Origin: Clostridia bacterium
GTDB taxonomy: Bacteria > Bacillota > Clostridia > Oscillospirales > Acutalibacteraceae
DNA length: 54,021 nucleotides
Direction: 5' to 3'
Assembly: GCA_017430965.1 (NCBI GenBank)
Contig: JAFRLX010000055.1
Span: 1 to 54,021, forward strand
Part shown: piece by piece, positions 1 to 10,300 of the stretch
Position numbering within the stretch: position 1 is the first letter of the stretch
Layout: every line of letters begins with the position of its first letter
Program-made: the position numbers and the translations under genes
The notes under the pieces: model-generated
Databases searched by the model: none
What the model was told of the DNA's origin: nothing
The model's input: only the letters and a program-made list of their open reading frames with translations

Positions 1-204
1 AAATGCTTTTAGGTGCTTGCAGTTTGGCTGCGTTAATTTTCTGTAAATACAAAGTAAATAGCGAAGGCAGGCTTTCTCCTGTCGAGATATTTACTGCAGT
101 AGTTACAAAAAGAAATCAGCCAAACCACATTATCCTTGATTGTTTTTATTCCCTGACTCGGCGCAGAGATTGACAAATTTTATCTCACTTTCTCGACCTC
201 TGCC

Positions 205-236
205 AGCTTGTAGACAAATGACTTTGTCTACAAGCT
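205..236. repeat. Perfect 14-bp inverted repeat
   Basis: Arms AGCTTGTAGACAAA (205-218) and TTTGTCTACAAGCT (223-236) are separated by 4 nt. It lies directly before a T-tailed hairpin, so it may be part of a tandem terminator or the end of an inserted repeat. There is no T-run after this hairpin itself. Confidence 0.7.
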
Positions 237-240
237 AAAA

Positions 241-264
241 CCTCGACTTTTGTCGAGGTTTTTT
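241..264 (+). terminator. Rho-independent terminator
   Basis: CCTCGAC and GTCGAGG pair with a short T-rich loop and are followed by TTTTTT. It would end a transcript coming from the gene upstream of the window. Confidence 0.65.
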
Positions 265-330
265 ACTGCCCGGTTTCCGCGAATTTTGCCGTGTATGCAG
301 CATTTTTTAGCGCTCAGAGAGTCTTGTTTC

Positions 331-355
331 GCGCCTGAAAGCGGGGCGCTTTTTT
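331..355 (+). terminator. Weak terminator-like hairpin
   Basis: GCGCC (331-335) pairs with GGCGC (345-349), followed by a T-run. The stem is only 5 bp, so this is a weak call; it may back up the hairpin at 241-264. Confidence 0.35.
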
Positions 356-573
356 GTTTTTTACGGAGGAAAAACTAAGGCGTTTTGTTGCACAAAAGTC
401 GAATGAAAAGTCAAAAAACGGCCTCATTAAATTGTGCAAACAGCACAAGCGTGTGTCAAAAATTTCTACTATTTGCACAACAAAATGGCGACAAAAAACA
501 CAACTTGTACACAATGTATAAAATCGGTTCAAAAATTCGTTAAATTTTCCAGTCTCTTTTTATATTATTCTAA

Positions 574-602
574 TTGACATTATATACCCGAAGTGCTACA
601 AT
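574..602 (+). promoter_or_regulatory. Sigma-A promoter for the dockerin protein gene
   Basis: TTGACA at 574-579 and TACAAT at 597-602 with a 17-bp spacer. It gives a 5' leader of about 117 nt to the start at 726. Confidence 0.7.
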
Positions 603-725
603 ACAGGAGTATAGTAGATTAGTCTCGGGTGTACTACGCCCTTCAGCGTATATTACGCGTGCGTATAGTATACACTTTTGAGAACTTTCACATGCGCCCA
701 TACTTGTTGAAAAGGAGAGATTTTT

Positions 726-3700
726 ATGGCGAAACAATTCAAAAAAGCTCTATGCCTCGTTTTGGCTGTTTTGTTAGCGTTCAGCTGCTTTGCCGTAAGC
801 GCTTTTGCTTACACAGGCTATGACCGCAACGGCCCCAGCGATTCGCTTAGAGTGCAGTCTGTTGTCAATGTCGACAAAACAACCTATTCTGTCGGCGACA
901 CCGTAACTGCGACAATCACTCTCAACCACCCGAATGATTCGGTCATCGGCTATCAAGGCTTCCTTGTCTTTGATAAGAGCGCGCTTGATTTCACAGGCGT
1001 GGAGCTGTTGTCCGGATTTGAGTATTTCGATCCCTCAATGGAGCCCGCTGCGGCAACGGCAATTGACCCCACCGCATTAACCATGGGCATCGGCGGTGAT
1101 CCTTTCACGGCAGACAGTTTTGATGACCTTATCGGTTATGCAAATCTCAGTCAACCGGCAGTCATCAACCTTGCAGTGCTCAATCTTGACGGTTTGGCTG
1201 CAGGCAGCGATGCTGTGGCAAAGTTTACCTTTGAGGCGACAAACGGTGTAGAGTCGAGCAAAATCGCTTTAGTTCCTTCTATTGTCTTTGGTTCCTCAAT
1301 CGGTTACTTCAACTGTGCGGCTACCACTTCGACCGAATCTGTTTATGAAACCGCATTCTCGGCAACCAGTCCCTCCGCTTCCTTTAAGATTACCGGCGGT
1401 TCCGGCCACACCTATTGGGATATTACCTTTACCGGTATCAGAAATCCCGACGGTTCCATGGCTGACCCGATTGTCAAGTCCACGGAAGATGGCGAATGGC
1501 CCGAAGCACCCACTGTTCCGGATTATGATTCAGGTGATTATCATTACACCTTCTCCGGCGTGTGGTCACCGGCTTTAGCTGTGGCAACCGCAGCCGCAAC
1601 ATATATGCCGCTTTACAACGAGAGCTTTGTCTCTGCTAATTATAATGCTTATAACGCTGCAGTCGCTGCGGCGAACACAAAGCTTAACGATGGTACTGCT
1701 TGGACAACAGACAGCGTGGCAGCTTTGACAGCAGCTTTGAATACAGATGTCAGCGGTTTGGGCAGAACCTCACAACAAACTGTGGATGACCAAACAGCTT
1801 TAATCATTCAAAAGACAGCCGAACTTGAAGAACAGGCAGCTGTTTACGAAATCAAGTTTGAAGTCAAAGGCTTAATTGTTTCCACCCAGCAGGTTACTGC
1901 AGGGGAGATGCCGCAGGCACCGACCGTTTCCGATTACAGAGACGACGCGAAGAATTACCACTTCACCGGTTGGAGCCCCGCTGTTGCACCGGCAGCAGGC
2001 AACACCACCTATGTGGCACAGTTCTCCGAAACTTGGATTGATTATAACATCACCTTTAATTGGGTAGGCGGTTCCACCACCGTGAAGACTCACTGGGGCG
2101 ATATGCCGCAGGAGCCGACCGTTCCGAGTTATGAGGATGCTTCCACCACTTATGTGTTTAAAGCTTGGAATCCCGCTGTGGTCGCTTGCGCAGGTAACGC
2201 TACCTATGAAGCCACCTACACCGAGTCCACCAAGGATTTTGTCATTAAGTTTGTGGATGAAAACGGCACTACCATTTTGAAGGAAGAATCTCTTCCCTAC
2301 GGTTCCGCAATTGTGGCACCGACTGATCCTACCAAGCCTGCAGATAACACCTATACCTACAGCTTCAGCGGCTGGAGCCCCGCACTTCCGGCAGGCGCCA
2401 CCGTCACCAAGGATCAAACCTACACCGCCACCTATACTCCTACCTTTATTGAGTACCCCATTACCTTTAACTGGGCAAATGGCGGAACCCAAACCACCAA
2501 TTACCATTACGGCGAAACCGTTACCCAACCGAATGTTCCGGATTATCAGGATAATACCTATAATTACAGCTTCGATCGTTGGGATACAGAAGTAACAACA
2601 GTTCAGGGCGCACAAACATATAACGCCGAGTATACCTATACTTATAGAGAGTATACCATCAGCTTTACTTGGGCGAACGGCGGTAGCGCGGAAGTGACTG
2701 CTCACTGGGGCGATATGCCGCAGGCACCGACCGTTCCGAGCTATGAGGAAGGCGGCAAGACCTATTCCTTCTCCGGTTGGAATCCCACTTTGGTCGCTTG
2801 TGCAGGCGATGCTTCCTATGAAGCGACCTATTCCTCGGAAGATATCTATTATTCTATTACCTTTAATATTGAAGGCGTAGAGACCACTCAATCTGTCAAA
2901 GCAGGCACCATGCCGGAAATTCCGGAATTGGTTAACCATGCTGACCTGACTGACGGTGACTACGAAATCACCTACTCCGGTTGGGATGCGACAATCGTTC
3001 CCGCAGCGGGCGATGTTACCTACACTGCTCTGTATTCCAGAGACTTTATAGAAGCCGATTACAGCGCAGTCAATGATGCAATCGCTGCAGCACAAGCGGT
3101 GAATAGAGATATTTATACCGCCGAAACGCTTGCAGTGCTCGATGAAAAGCTCGCAGATGTTCAAACCGGCCTTGGCAGAACCAAGCAGGATGAGGTAGAG
3201 GCGATGGCAGCTGCCATTCAGGCAGCTATCAGTGCTCTTGAACTCAAGCCTGCCGACTACGAAGCCTACAATGCAGCTGTTGCCGATTTACAGGCAGAAC
3301 TGCAAAAGGATGATTACACACCCGATTCCATCGCATTGGTCACCGGAGAGCTTTCGGATATCGACAATGCGTTGGCAAAAGACCTTAAGATCATCGACCA
3401 AACAACGGTTGACAATGCAAAGGCAGCAGTAGAAGCTTTGTGGGCACACCTTGTTGTCAAAGCCGACAAGAGCGTGCTCAAGGAACTCATTGACCAAGCC
3501 GAGGCATTAGACCCCGACAAGTATGTGGATTTCAGCGATGTCACCACAGCACTTGCCAATGCCAACACCGTTTATGAAGATGACAACGCAACCAATGAAG
3601 AGGTTGCCGGCGCCATCACAGCACTCAGAAGTGCATTGAACGATTTGGTCAAGAAGAATGCCGATTACACTGCTTGGAATGCACTTGAAGAGCAGTTTGC

Positions 3701-4829
3701 GGCTGTGAAGACTCAGTACTACACTCCCGCATCTGTTGCAGCGGTGCAGGCAGTGCTTGATCAGGTACAAAAGGGTCAGGATATTGACTATCAACCCACT
3801 CTGGATGCATTGACAGCAGACCTTGAAGCTGCCATCAACGCCCTCGAATTAATCACAAGTTGGCAGGGCGAAACCGATTGGGAAGGTGTTGACCATCCGT
3901 ACTTCTACTCCAACCTCGAGTTCGAGCAGGAGATTGATGAAGAAGATCCCGCCAACATCGTTGTCAAGGTTTACCTCAACCACCCGCTTGATACGGTTGA
4001 CGGTATCCAAATTGCCGCATTGTACGATGCACAGGCAATGACCTTTAAGACAGCAGACATCAATAACGGTTCGCTTCTGTTTACCGAAACCGGCGTTGCT
4101 TCCTTCAACCCGGCGGATTACGGCTTAGATACCATGGGCAAAGCCAATGTATTGAAGCTCGCAGCAGATTTCGATGCAGCGCTTGCTCCCACAGAAGCTT
4201 CCAGAGATTTAGTAGCAACTCTCCACTTTACTGCAACCGGTGCAGCAAGCACCTCCTACATTAAGGCAGTGCCGCTTGCTTCCAACACCACAGCAGAAAA
4301 ATCTGTCTACTCCGCAGCCATCAATGGCGAAGAAGAGTTCTTCATGCACAATGATGCAGCAGACCTTGTTCTTGCCGCTGTGGAAACAGGCAGTGTGATT
4401 GGTTCCTTCACCGGTGATAACGGAATTGCTCCTGTCACCATCACCTTAAGCGATGGCACCAACGAGTACACCACCGAGGTTTCCGGTAAGAGCGCAAACT
4501 ACAGCTTTGAGAATGTGATTCCCGGCACCTATGTGGTTACAATGAGTGCAGTCGGTTCTCTCGGTTTCACGGTTAAGAATGTAGTCGTGACAGCCGGTGA
4601 GGTGAAGGAAGTACCTTCCGTTAAGTTGATCTTCGGCGATTGCAATGAGGATGGCAGAATCAATGGTTTGGACATCGGTTTCTATCTTCCCAGATACGGT
4701 TTGAGCGGTGAAGAAGCTCCCTCTTGCGATGTTAACGGCGACAACTCCATCAATGCACTTGACCTTGGTATGATTATCAATGGTACTCGCTTCGGTCAAA
4801 GTGCGGCAATGCAAGTTATCACACTGTAA
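726..4829 (+). CDS. Secreted multidomain protein: cohesin-like domains, InlB-type repeats, FIVAR helices, C-terminal dockerin
   Basis: A 1367-residue exported surface protein of unknown precise role. Visible order: signal peptide (1-28, ends VSAFA); a cohesin-like beta-sandwich (about 32-225); InlB/Flg_new-type beta repeats, each ending in a W/F-rich strand (about 230-298 and 373-780); FIVAR-like helical segments with the GLGRT signature (about 303-370 and 780-1045); a second cohesin-like domain (about 1050-1220); a CnaB-like stretch; and a type I dockerin (1304-1367). Both dockerin calcium loops are intact (DCNEDGRINGLD and DVNGDNSINALD). The ribosome binding site is AAGGAG. The next gene carries a nearly identical CnaB-dockerin tail. 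Having both cohesin-like and dockerin modules suggests a scaffold or adaptor in a surface assembly. No enzymatic domain is visible. The cohesin assignment rests on overall pattern and is less certain than the dockerin. Confidence 0.8.
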   Translation: MAKQFKKALCLVLAVLLAFSCFAVSAFAYTGYDRNGPSDSLRVQSVVNVDKTTYSVGDTVTATITLNHPNDSVIGYQGFLVFDKSALDFTGVELLSGFEYFDPSMEPAAATAIDPTALTMGIGGDPFTADSFDDLIGYANLSQPAVINLAVLNLDGLAAGSDAVAKFTFEATNGVESSKIALVPSIVFGSSIGYFNCAATTSTESVYETAFSATSPSASFKITGGSGHTYWDITFTGIRNPDGSMADPIVKSTEDGEWPEAPTVPDYDSGDYHYTFSGVWSPALAVATAAATYMPLYNESFVSANYNAYNAAVAAANTKLNDGTAWTTDSVAALTAALNTDVSGLGRTSQQTVDDQTALIIQKTAELEEQAAVYEIKFEVKGLIVSTQQVTAGEMPQAPTVSDYRDDAKNYHFTGWSPAVAPAAGNTTYVAQFSETWIDYNITFNWVGGSTTVKTHWGDMPQEPTVPSYEDASTTYVFKAWNPAVVACAGNATYEATYTESTKDFVIKFVDENGTTILKEESLPYGSAIVAPTDPTKPADNTYTYSFSGWSPALPAGATVTKDQTYTATYTPTFIEYPITFNWANGGTQTTNYHYGETVTQPNVPDYQDNTYNYSFDRWDTEVTTVQGAQTYNAEYTYTYREYTISFTWANGGSAEVTAHWGDMPQAPTVPSYEEGGKTYSFSGWNPTLVACAGDASYEATYSSEDIYYSITFNIEGVETTQSVKAGTMPEIPELVNHADLTDGDYEITYSGWDATIVPAAGDVTYTALYSRDFIEADYSAVNDAIAAAQAVNRDIYTAETLAVLDEKLADVQTGLGRTKQDEVEAMAAAIQAAISALELKPADYEAYNAAVADLQAELQKDDYTPDSIALVTGELSDIDNALAKDLKIIDQTTVDNAKAAVEALWAHLVVKADKSVLKELIDQAEALDPDKYVDFSDVTTALANANTVYEDDNATNEEVAGAITALRSALNDLVKKNADYTAWNALEEQFAAVKTQYYTPASVAAVQAVLDQVQKGQDIDYQPTLDALTADLEAAINALELITSWQGETDWEGVDHPYFYSNLEFEQEIDEEDPANIVVKVYLNHPLDTVDGIQIAALYDAQAMTFKTADINNGSLLFTETGVASFNPADYGLDTMGKANVLKLAADFDAALAPTEASRDLVATLHFTATGAASTSYIKAVPLASNTTAEKSVYSAAINGEEEFFMHNDAADLVLAAVETGSVIGSFTGDNGIAPVTITLSDGTNEYTTEVSGKSANYSFENVIPGTYVVTMSAVGSLGFTVKNVVVTAGEVKEVPSVKLIFGDCNEDGRINGLDIGFYLPRYGLSGEEAPSCDVNGDNSINALDLGMIINGTRFGQSAAMQVITL

Positions 4830-4908
4830 ACTTGATTAAGTTTTAATGAATGTTTTATATATTAAGTAAATAAGAAACAAATTATTAAATAAAGAATCGA
4901 GAAGAGCT

Positions 4909-6036
4909 ATGAAAAGAAATGTATTAAAAATTTTGGTTCCGGTATTAGTGCTTGCAATGTTGCTTCAAGTGCCGTTTGCTTTTAGCGCGAGCGCGAGTGC
5001 ATTATCGGAGAGCACAAGCTATGAATTTGTTGTCAGCAAGGCAGATGCCTCTGCTGCCGGCGACATCGAGGTGAAATTATTCACCACCACCGACAACACA
5101 GAACTTATCGATACCTTTGGGGCCTGCTTGGTTTTGGATGCAAACTCCTTTGACTTTGTCAACAAATCCGGCGAAGTCATCACAGACGATTACAAGCAAA
5201 CCTCTAAGCAGGTGGGCGAGGCTTTTGACCACACCGCCGTGCCTGTGGATGAAGGGGAATCCTTTGTGAGCTTAGCTACCTGCTCCATGGTTTCCTACAA
5301 CAGCGAAACCGAGCAGTTCTACCTGTTCATCAGCGGTCTTTCCTATGATGGTTTGACAGTGGACGGTAAGTGCGAGCTGGCGAACTTCCGCCTTCAGACT
5401 AAGGAAGGTGTGAAGCCTGCCGACACCAATATGAGAAAGATGGAATTGAGCGAGTGGAAAGGCGACTGCCCCTCTTCTGCCGTTTATCCCGGTGAAATCA
5501 GCTCTAAGGAAACCTACTTTGTTCCTGCTGCCGAGAACATCGTAACCGATGTTACCGTGACCATTGATTGGCCGCAAAACGGCTCTGTCAACGGTTTGGC
5601 AGGCATTTCTAAAGTGGATAACCCGAGCGCTACCATCACCGTAACCCTTTTCAATGATGACCATACCTACACCACTACCACGCAGGGTACCGATGGCTAC
5701 CAGTTTACCGATGTGGAGGAAGGTACTTACACCATCCAAATTTCCGCAGTAGGTTCCTTAGGTTTTACCATCAACAATGTGGTTGTAACTGCAGATAACG
5801 AAACCGTTACACCGGCGATTTACCTGATTTTCGGTGACTGCAATGAAGATGGCAGAATCAACGGTTTGGATATCGGTTTTTATCTGCCCAGATATGGTTT
5901 GGGTGGTGCAGAAGCACCGTCTTGCGATGTGAATGGTGACAACTCCATCAATGCGCTTGACCTTGGTATGATTATCAATGGTGTCCGCTTTGGTCAAAGT
6001 TCCGCACAGCAAGTCATTGATATGAGTGAGGTTTAA
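4909..6036 (+). CDS. Secreted cohesin-like + dockerin protein
   Basis: A 375-residue exported protein. It has a signal peptide (about 1-30, ends SASASA), a cohesin-like domain (about 36-180), a CnaB-like linker domain (about 220-305) and a type I dockerin (309-375). The dockerin matches that of the upstream gene almost residue for residue, although many codons differ synonymously, so it is an old duplication under selection or the two have a shared binding partner. The cohesin-like half is homologous to the N-terminus of the next gene: both contain a CPS(S/K)AV motif followed by EISSKE. It lies 79 bp after the preceding gene with no terminator between, so co-transcription is likely. The ribosome binding site is weak (GAGAAGAG). 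Function inferred: soluble component that docks onto a surface cohesin. Confidence 0.75.
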   Translation: MKRNVLKILVPVLVLAMLLQVPFAFSASASALSESTSYEFVVSKADASAAGDIEVKLFTTTDNTELIDTFGACLVLDANSFDFVNKSGEVITDDYKQTSKQVGEAFDHTAVPVDEGESFVSLATCSMVSYNSETEQFYLFISGLSYDGLTVDGKCELANFRLQTKEGVKPADTNMRKMELSEWKGDCPSSAVYPGEISSKETYFVPAAENIVTDVTVTIDWPQNGSVNGLAGISKVDNPSATITVTLFNDDHTYTTTTQGTDGYQFTDVEEGTYTIQISAVGSLGFTINNVVVTADNETVTPAIYLIFGDCNEDGRINGLDIGFYLPRYGLGGAEAPSCDVNGDNSINALDLGMIINGVRFGQSSAQQVIDMSEV

Positions 6037-6042
6037 TGCCCG

Positions 6043-7242
6043 TTGAGTATTAAAAAAATAGGCAGTATTGCCCTTGCGGCAATCATACTATTACAGTGTT
6101 TGGTAATTTTTCCGTCGGCTGCGGATTTGTCGAAAGAATCCTCATTCGCTTTCACCTTTACGAAAGCGCCGGAGGATGCTCCGGGAAATATTTTGGCAAC
6201 TATGTATTGCCAAACCAATCCGAAAGAATTGATTACCACTCTCGGCTCTACCTTTGTCATCAATACCGAGTATATCGATATTGTCAATAAGAAAGGTGAA
6301 GCAACCACTGACAGCTATAAAAAAGATTTCAGTACGCTTGGCAAGTCCTCGACTGTGGCAGCAGCCGAGGGTGTAGCCTTCACCGGTTTCCGCGGTTTGA
6401 GCATTGCTTCTTACAATGCTTCCTCCAAGCTGATGTATATCTTCCTTTGCGGTATGTCCATGGAAGGTGTGCAGATTGAGGGAAAGAGCAAAATTGCTAC
6501 CATTTATCTGAACGCGAAAACCGAAGGGAAGCTGCCCGCTGATTCTATTCGCCTGCTCAAGCAGAGCGAAATCGGCAAGCAGTGCCCCTCCAAGGCGGTA
6601 TTTGTTTCGGAAATCAGTTCCAAAGAAGCAATTGGCGAAACACCCAGTCCGGTCACCTTATCGGTGGATGAATCGCTGATGGAAGCGCAAAAGGAACCGA
6701 CTACCGAAGCAGAGAAAACGACTGAGGCGCCGAGCGAAAAGCCGGAAGAGCAGTCGACCCAAAAGCCCGGCGAGGAAACAACGCAAAAACCCGGTGGGGA
6801 CGAGGGAACCCAACAAGAAACAACAACCGCAGCGAAAACACCTGTCACCAAAAAGGTGCAGGAGATGAGCGAAGCGGAAATCAAAAAAGAAGTGCAGCAA
6901 AAAGCAGTTGCCATTGAGCGCGCGCCGCTGACCGAGACCCAAAAACAGAGCAGCGAGTATAAAGCCTATGAAAAGGCGCTCGCCGAAGCTGAGAAAGTTT
7001 TGGAGGATGACAGCGCAAGCTTGGAGCAAAAGCAGCAAGCGCTTGAAAAAGTGCGCAAGGCCGAAAAAGCGCTGGTGGAGAAATTTCCGGAACTGGCAGA
7101 GAAGCTGGAACCCGCTGAATCCTCCGCCAAGGGCAGCTCCAAGTGGCTTTATATCGGCATCGGTGCCGGTGTAGCCGTGCTTGCGGCAGTGGTGATTGTA
7201 CTTGCTGTGCGCAAAAAGAAGAAAACCCCTAATTCGTTATAA
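6043..7242 (+). CDS. Membrane-anchored cohesin-like surface protein
   Basis: A 399-residue protein with a TTG start at 6043. The nearest upstream purine motif is GTGAGG inside the preceding gene's 3' end, and the stop-to-start gap is 6 bp, suggesting coupled translation. It has a signal peptide (about 1-27), a cohesin-like domain homologous to that of the preceding gene (about 30-190), a Thr/Glu/Pro-rich wall-spanning linker with repeated TT-Q-KPG units (about 210-275), a Lys/Glu-rich helix that may form a coiled coil (about 280-360), and a C-terminal membrane helix followed by RKKKK. There is no sortase motif and no dockerin. Anchoring plus a cohesin-like head makes it a candidate receptor for the dockerins of the two upstream proteins; this is inference. 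Confidence 0.7.
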   Translation: MSIKKIGSIALAAIILLQCLVIFPSAADLSKESSFAFTFTKAPEDAPGNILATMYCQTNPKELITTLGSTFVINTEYIDIVNKKGEATTDSYKKDFSTLGKSSTVAAAEGVAFTGFRGLSIASYNASSKLMYIFLCGMSMEGVQIEGKSKIATIYLNAKTEGKLPADSIRLLKQSEIGKQCPSKAVFVSEISSKEAIGETPSPVTLSVDESLMEAQKEPTTEAEKTTEAPSEKPEEQSTQKPGEETTQKPGGDEGTQQETTTAAKTPVTKKVQEMSEAEIKKEVQQKAVAIERAPLTETQKQSSEYKAYEKALAEAEKVLEDDSASLEQKQQALEKVRKAEKALVEKFPELAEKLEPAESSAKGSSKWLYIGIGAGVAVLAAVVIVLAVRKKKKTPNSL

Positions 7243-7344
7243 CTAATCCTTACCGAGAGGCAAATGACTTTAATGGTAGCAGATTAAAAGTAATGCGCTA
7301 ATCATTTAGGATTATGTATATAAAATATTTCATGGAGGTAAATT

Positions 7345-10300
7345 ATGAAGGTCAAAAAAGTATTGAGCCTTGTACTTGCCGTTTTGTTGGTATTTTCCAT
7401 GATACCGATTCAGCTGATGACAAGTGCAGGCTTAGAACCGACCACATTTGGAAACAACTCGGACTTTAGTCTGGATGTTTCCGTGGCTGACTCCGGTGAC
7501 TATGCCGGTTGTATCGATGTTGCATTAAAGATTCACATCAATTACAGCGATTTAGCATCGGGCAATGACAGAAAGCTCGCTACCTTCAATCAGGTTATCA
7601 AACTTGATCCGACCCTTGTGAGCACTGTTAGCAAGAAGAAATCAACCAGAGGTACTCCGAACATGGCAGCAATGATTGCGGAAGCACAGTCTGCCGGTTA
7701 TATCGGTACCACCAAGGACTGGGCAATTATTGCCAATCCGATTGAATATGAAGAAGAGGAAGAGGCAGCTTACACCATTTCTCCGAACTCAACACTTTGC
7801 TATGATGAAGATAGCGGCATGGTGTTCATTCAGTTGGGCGGTTATCTTGACAGCGCAGACCTTGCTTATGAAAACACTGAAGGCACAAGTGCCGACATGA
7901 CTTTGGTTCACTTGTATTTGAAGCCTCAGGACGGCAAAGATTTAACGGATGCACCGAGCGGCATTCTTTTGGCAACAGATGATGAAGCAACTGCTGCTTC
8001 CATGCCTGCTTGTATGGCACCCACATTTGTCAGCAGCTTCTCAACTGACCCGGCTTCTCCGAACAGCTCCGACACCGAATTCTCTCCCGAATTCTATCCG
8101 ACAAGCACTTGGACCATTACTTTCACCGGTATCAAGAATGCTGACGGTTCCGCGGCAGACAATGTCGTGCTCACTGTCAATGACGGCGAAGCGGTAGAAG
8201 CTCCGACTTTGGTAAATTACAACGATGGCGACTTTGATTATACCGCAACCGGTTGGGATAAAGAAGTTGTCACTCCCGCTGCTGCAGATGCTACCTATAC
8301 TGCACAGTATGCAAAGAAAAACAACGATGCCACTGCACTTCAAACTGAAGTAACAGCGGACGAAGCTCTTAAAGAAGATGATTACAAGTCCGGTTGGGAT
8401 AACTTTGCTACGAAGTTAGCTGCAGCGCAAACTGTTTTGGAAAACAACGCGAGCGATAATCCCGATAACTGGCCGACTGCAACTGAAATTGCAACAGCTC
8501 TTTCCGAATTGCAGACTGCAAAGAGCCAGCTGGTTCCGAAGGATGTATTCTTCGACATCACCTTCGTGTGGACCACTGAAAACGGTGATCAACGCCAGGC
8601 AGTTCCCACTCAGAAAGATACGGTTCCGACTCCGCCGCAAGGTTCTACCGATGGTTACGAAACCGCTACCACAACCTATACCTTTGCAGGTTGGTTAGAT
8701 GAGAATAAGGAGCCGGTCGATGCACTTGCTCCCGCTACAGAAGCAACCACCTATACGGCTTACTATACGGATGCACCTAAGACTGCTACAATCAGCTTCG
8801 TATATCGCGTTGCCGATGGCGAATCCGCTTATAGGGAAGTCACCACCGATGGCACCGTAGTCAATATCGGCTCCGCTGCAGCGGATTGCGTTCCCGCAGA
8901 TGCCGTAACCTTCTACACCAATGATGGTTTGAAGGAATACCAGCTGACCGGTTGGAGTCCCGAACTCGGCGAAGTCAGCGGCGACACCCAGTATGTTGCA
9001 CAGTACACTATGGTTGAACATCCGGCAGATTACACTGCCGTGGATACTGCTATCGCAGCATACAATGAAATGAAGCAGGCTGACCCGAACTTCAACGAGA
9101 GATACACCAAAGACTCCAGAGATGCTGTTGACAAAGCTATCAACGATGTTGTGCGCGGTTTACCCGACAGAGATCAGGAGCTGGTCAATCAAATGGCAGC
9201 TGCTATCCAAGATGCGATGGAAGCATTAGAAACCAGTGAAGTAACTGTAACCTACAATGTGCGCGGCACAGAGACTACCGAGAAATTTGCTTACGGCACC
9301 GCTGCAGCAGATGTTGCAGCCAAAGCACCGACTGTTCCGCAAACGATTGAAGACGGTGATTACGACTACACCTTCACCACTTGGTCTCCGGACTTCACCG
9401 ATGTTGTAGCCGATGGTTGCACCTATTACCACGCACAGTTCGATGAAACCTTTGTTCCGATTTCTACCGAAGCTCTTGAAAGAGCTATCGCACAGAAGAT
9501 AGCCGAGAGAGATAACGGTACGGAATGGACAGAGGAATCCGTAGCCGGCTTGAACGAACTCATTCAGGATGCTCAGAAGTATTTGCAAGACCCGCAGGTT
9601 TACGGCAGAAGCACACAACCTCAGGTAACGGCTGATACCAATACAATCCTCAACTATGAGCTTATTGAGAAGCAAGCTCCGGTTACTCAATACACCATCA
9701 TCTTCCAGGATTGGGATGCCACCGAGATTTCCAAGCAGGTTGTGAATGCAGGCGACTCCATCACCGTTCCGGAAAATCCGACCAGACCGGATTCGGCAGA
9801 CGGTAACTTTTCCTACACCTTCATCGGTTGGGGCGAAGATGTAGTCAATCCGCCGACAGAGAGTAAGACCTATACGGCACAGTATGAAACTGTTACTCAC
9901 TTTGCTGACCTTGCTGCTCTTAACACTGCAATCGGCAATGCAAACAATAAGGTTGCCGCCGAGCAGGATATCTTTGATGAGAAGTATGCAAATGCCGATG
10001 CTTACAGGGCTGCAATCCAAGGTGCTCAGGACTTAGCGGATTCCAACCCGCTTCTCAGCCAACAGGGCACGGTTGACCAGACTGCTCAGGCATTGGAGAA
10101 CTTCGAACTTGTTCCGAACCAGTTCACCATCACCTTCAAGCAGACCAAAGCAGGCGACACCGAGAGAATACTTGACTACGGCGCAACTCCGCAGGAGCCG
10201 GCTTTCGAAAACTTTGAAGATGGCGACGACGATGTAGCGCAGACCGGTTGGGATGCCACAATCGTTCCCGCAACATCGAATGCTACCTACAACGCTACCT

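Larger units (their letters stand above)
1..725. other. Non-coding leader region with hairpins, a repeat copy and a promoter
   Basis: I find no convincing gene here. The stretch holds a 34-nt sequence repeated near 35.7 kb (170-203), a perfect 14-bp inverted repeat (205-236), two terminator-like hairpins (241-264 and 331-355), a sigma-A promoter (574-602) and a roughly 117-nt leader ahead of the first secreted protein. The leader contains an imperfect stem-loop at 629-675 whose arms begin GTGTACTACGC and end GTATACAC. Small open frames here lack ribosome binding sites and recognisable products. Confidence 0.6.

Noticed and set aside
1872..3164. 430-residue minus-strand open frame inside the first dockerin gene
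   Set aside because: It is antisense to a clearly coding repeat region; its composition (Cys/Gly/Ile-rich) reflects the reverse of repeated codons, and it has no ribosome binding site.
726..6036. Cellulosome enzymes
   Set aside because: Dockerins are clear, but no glycoside hydrolase, esterase or carbohydrate-binding module could be seen in the attached proteins.
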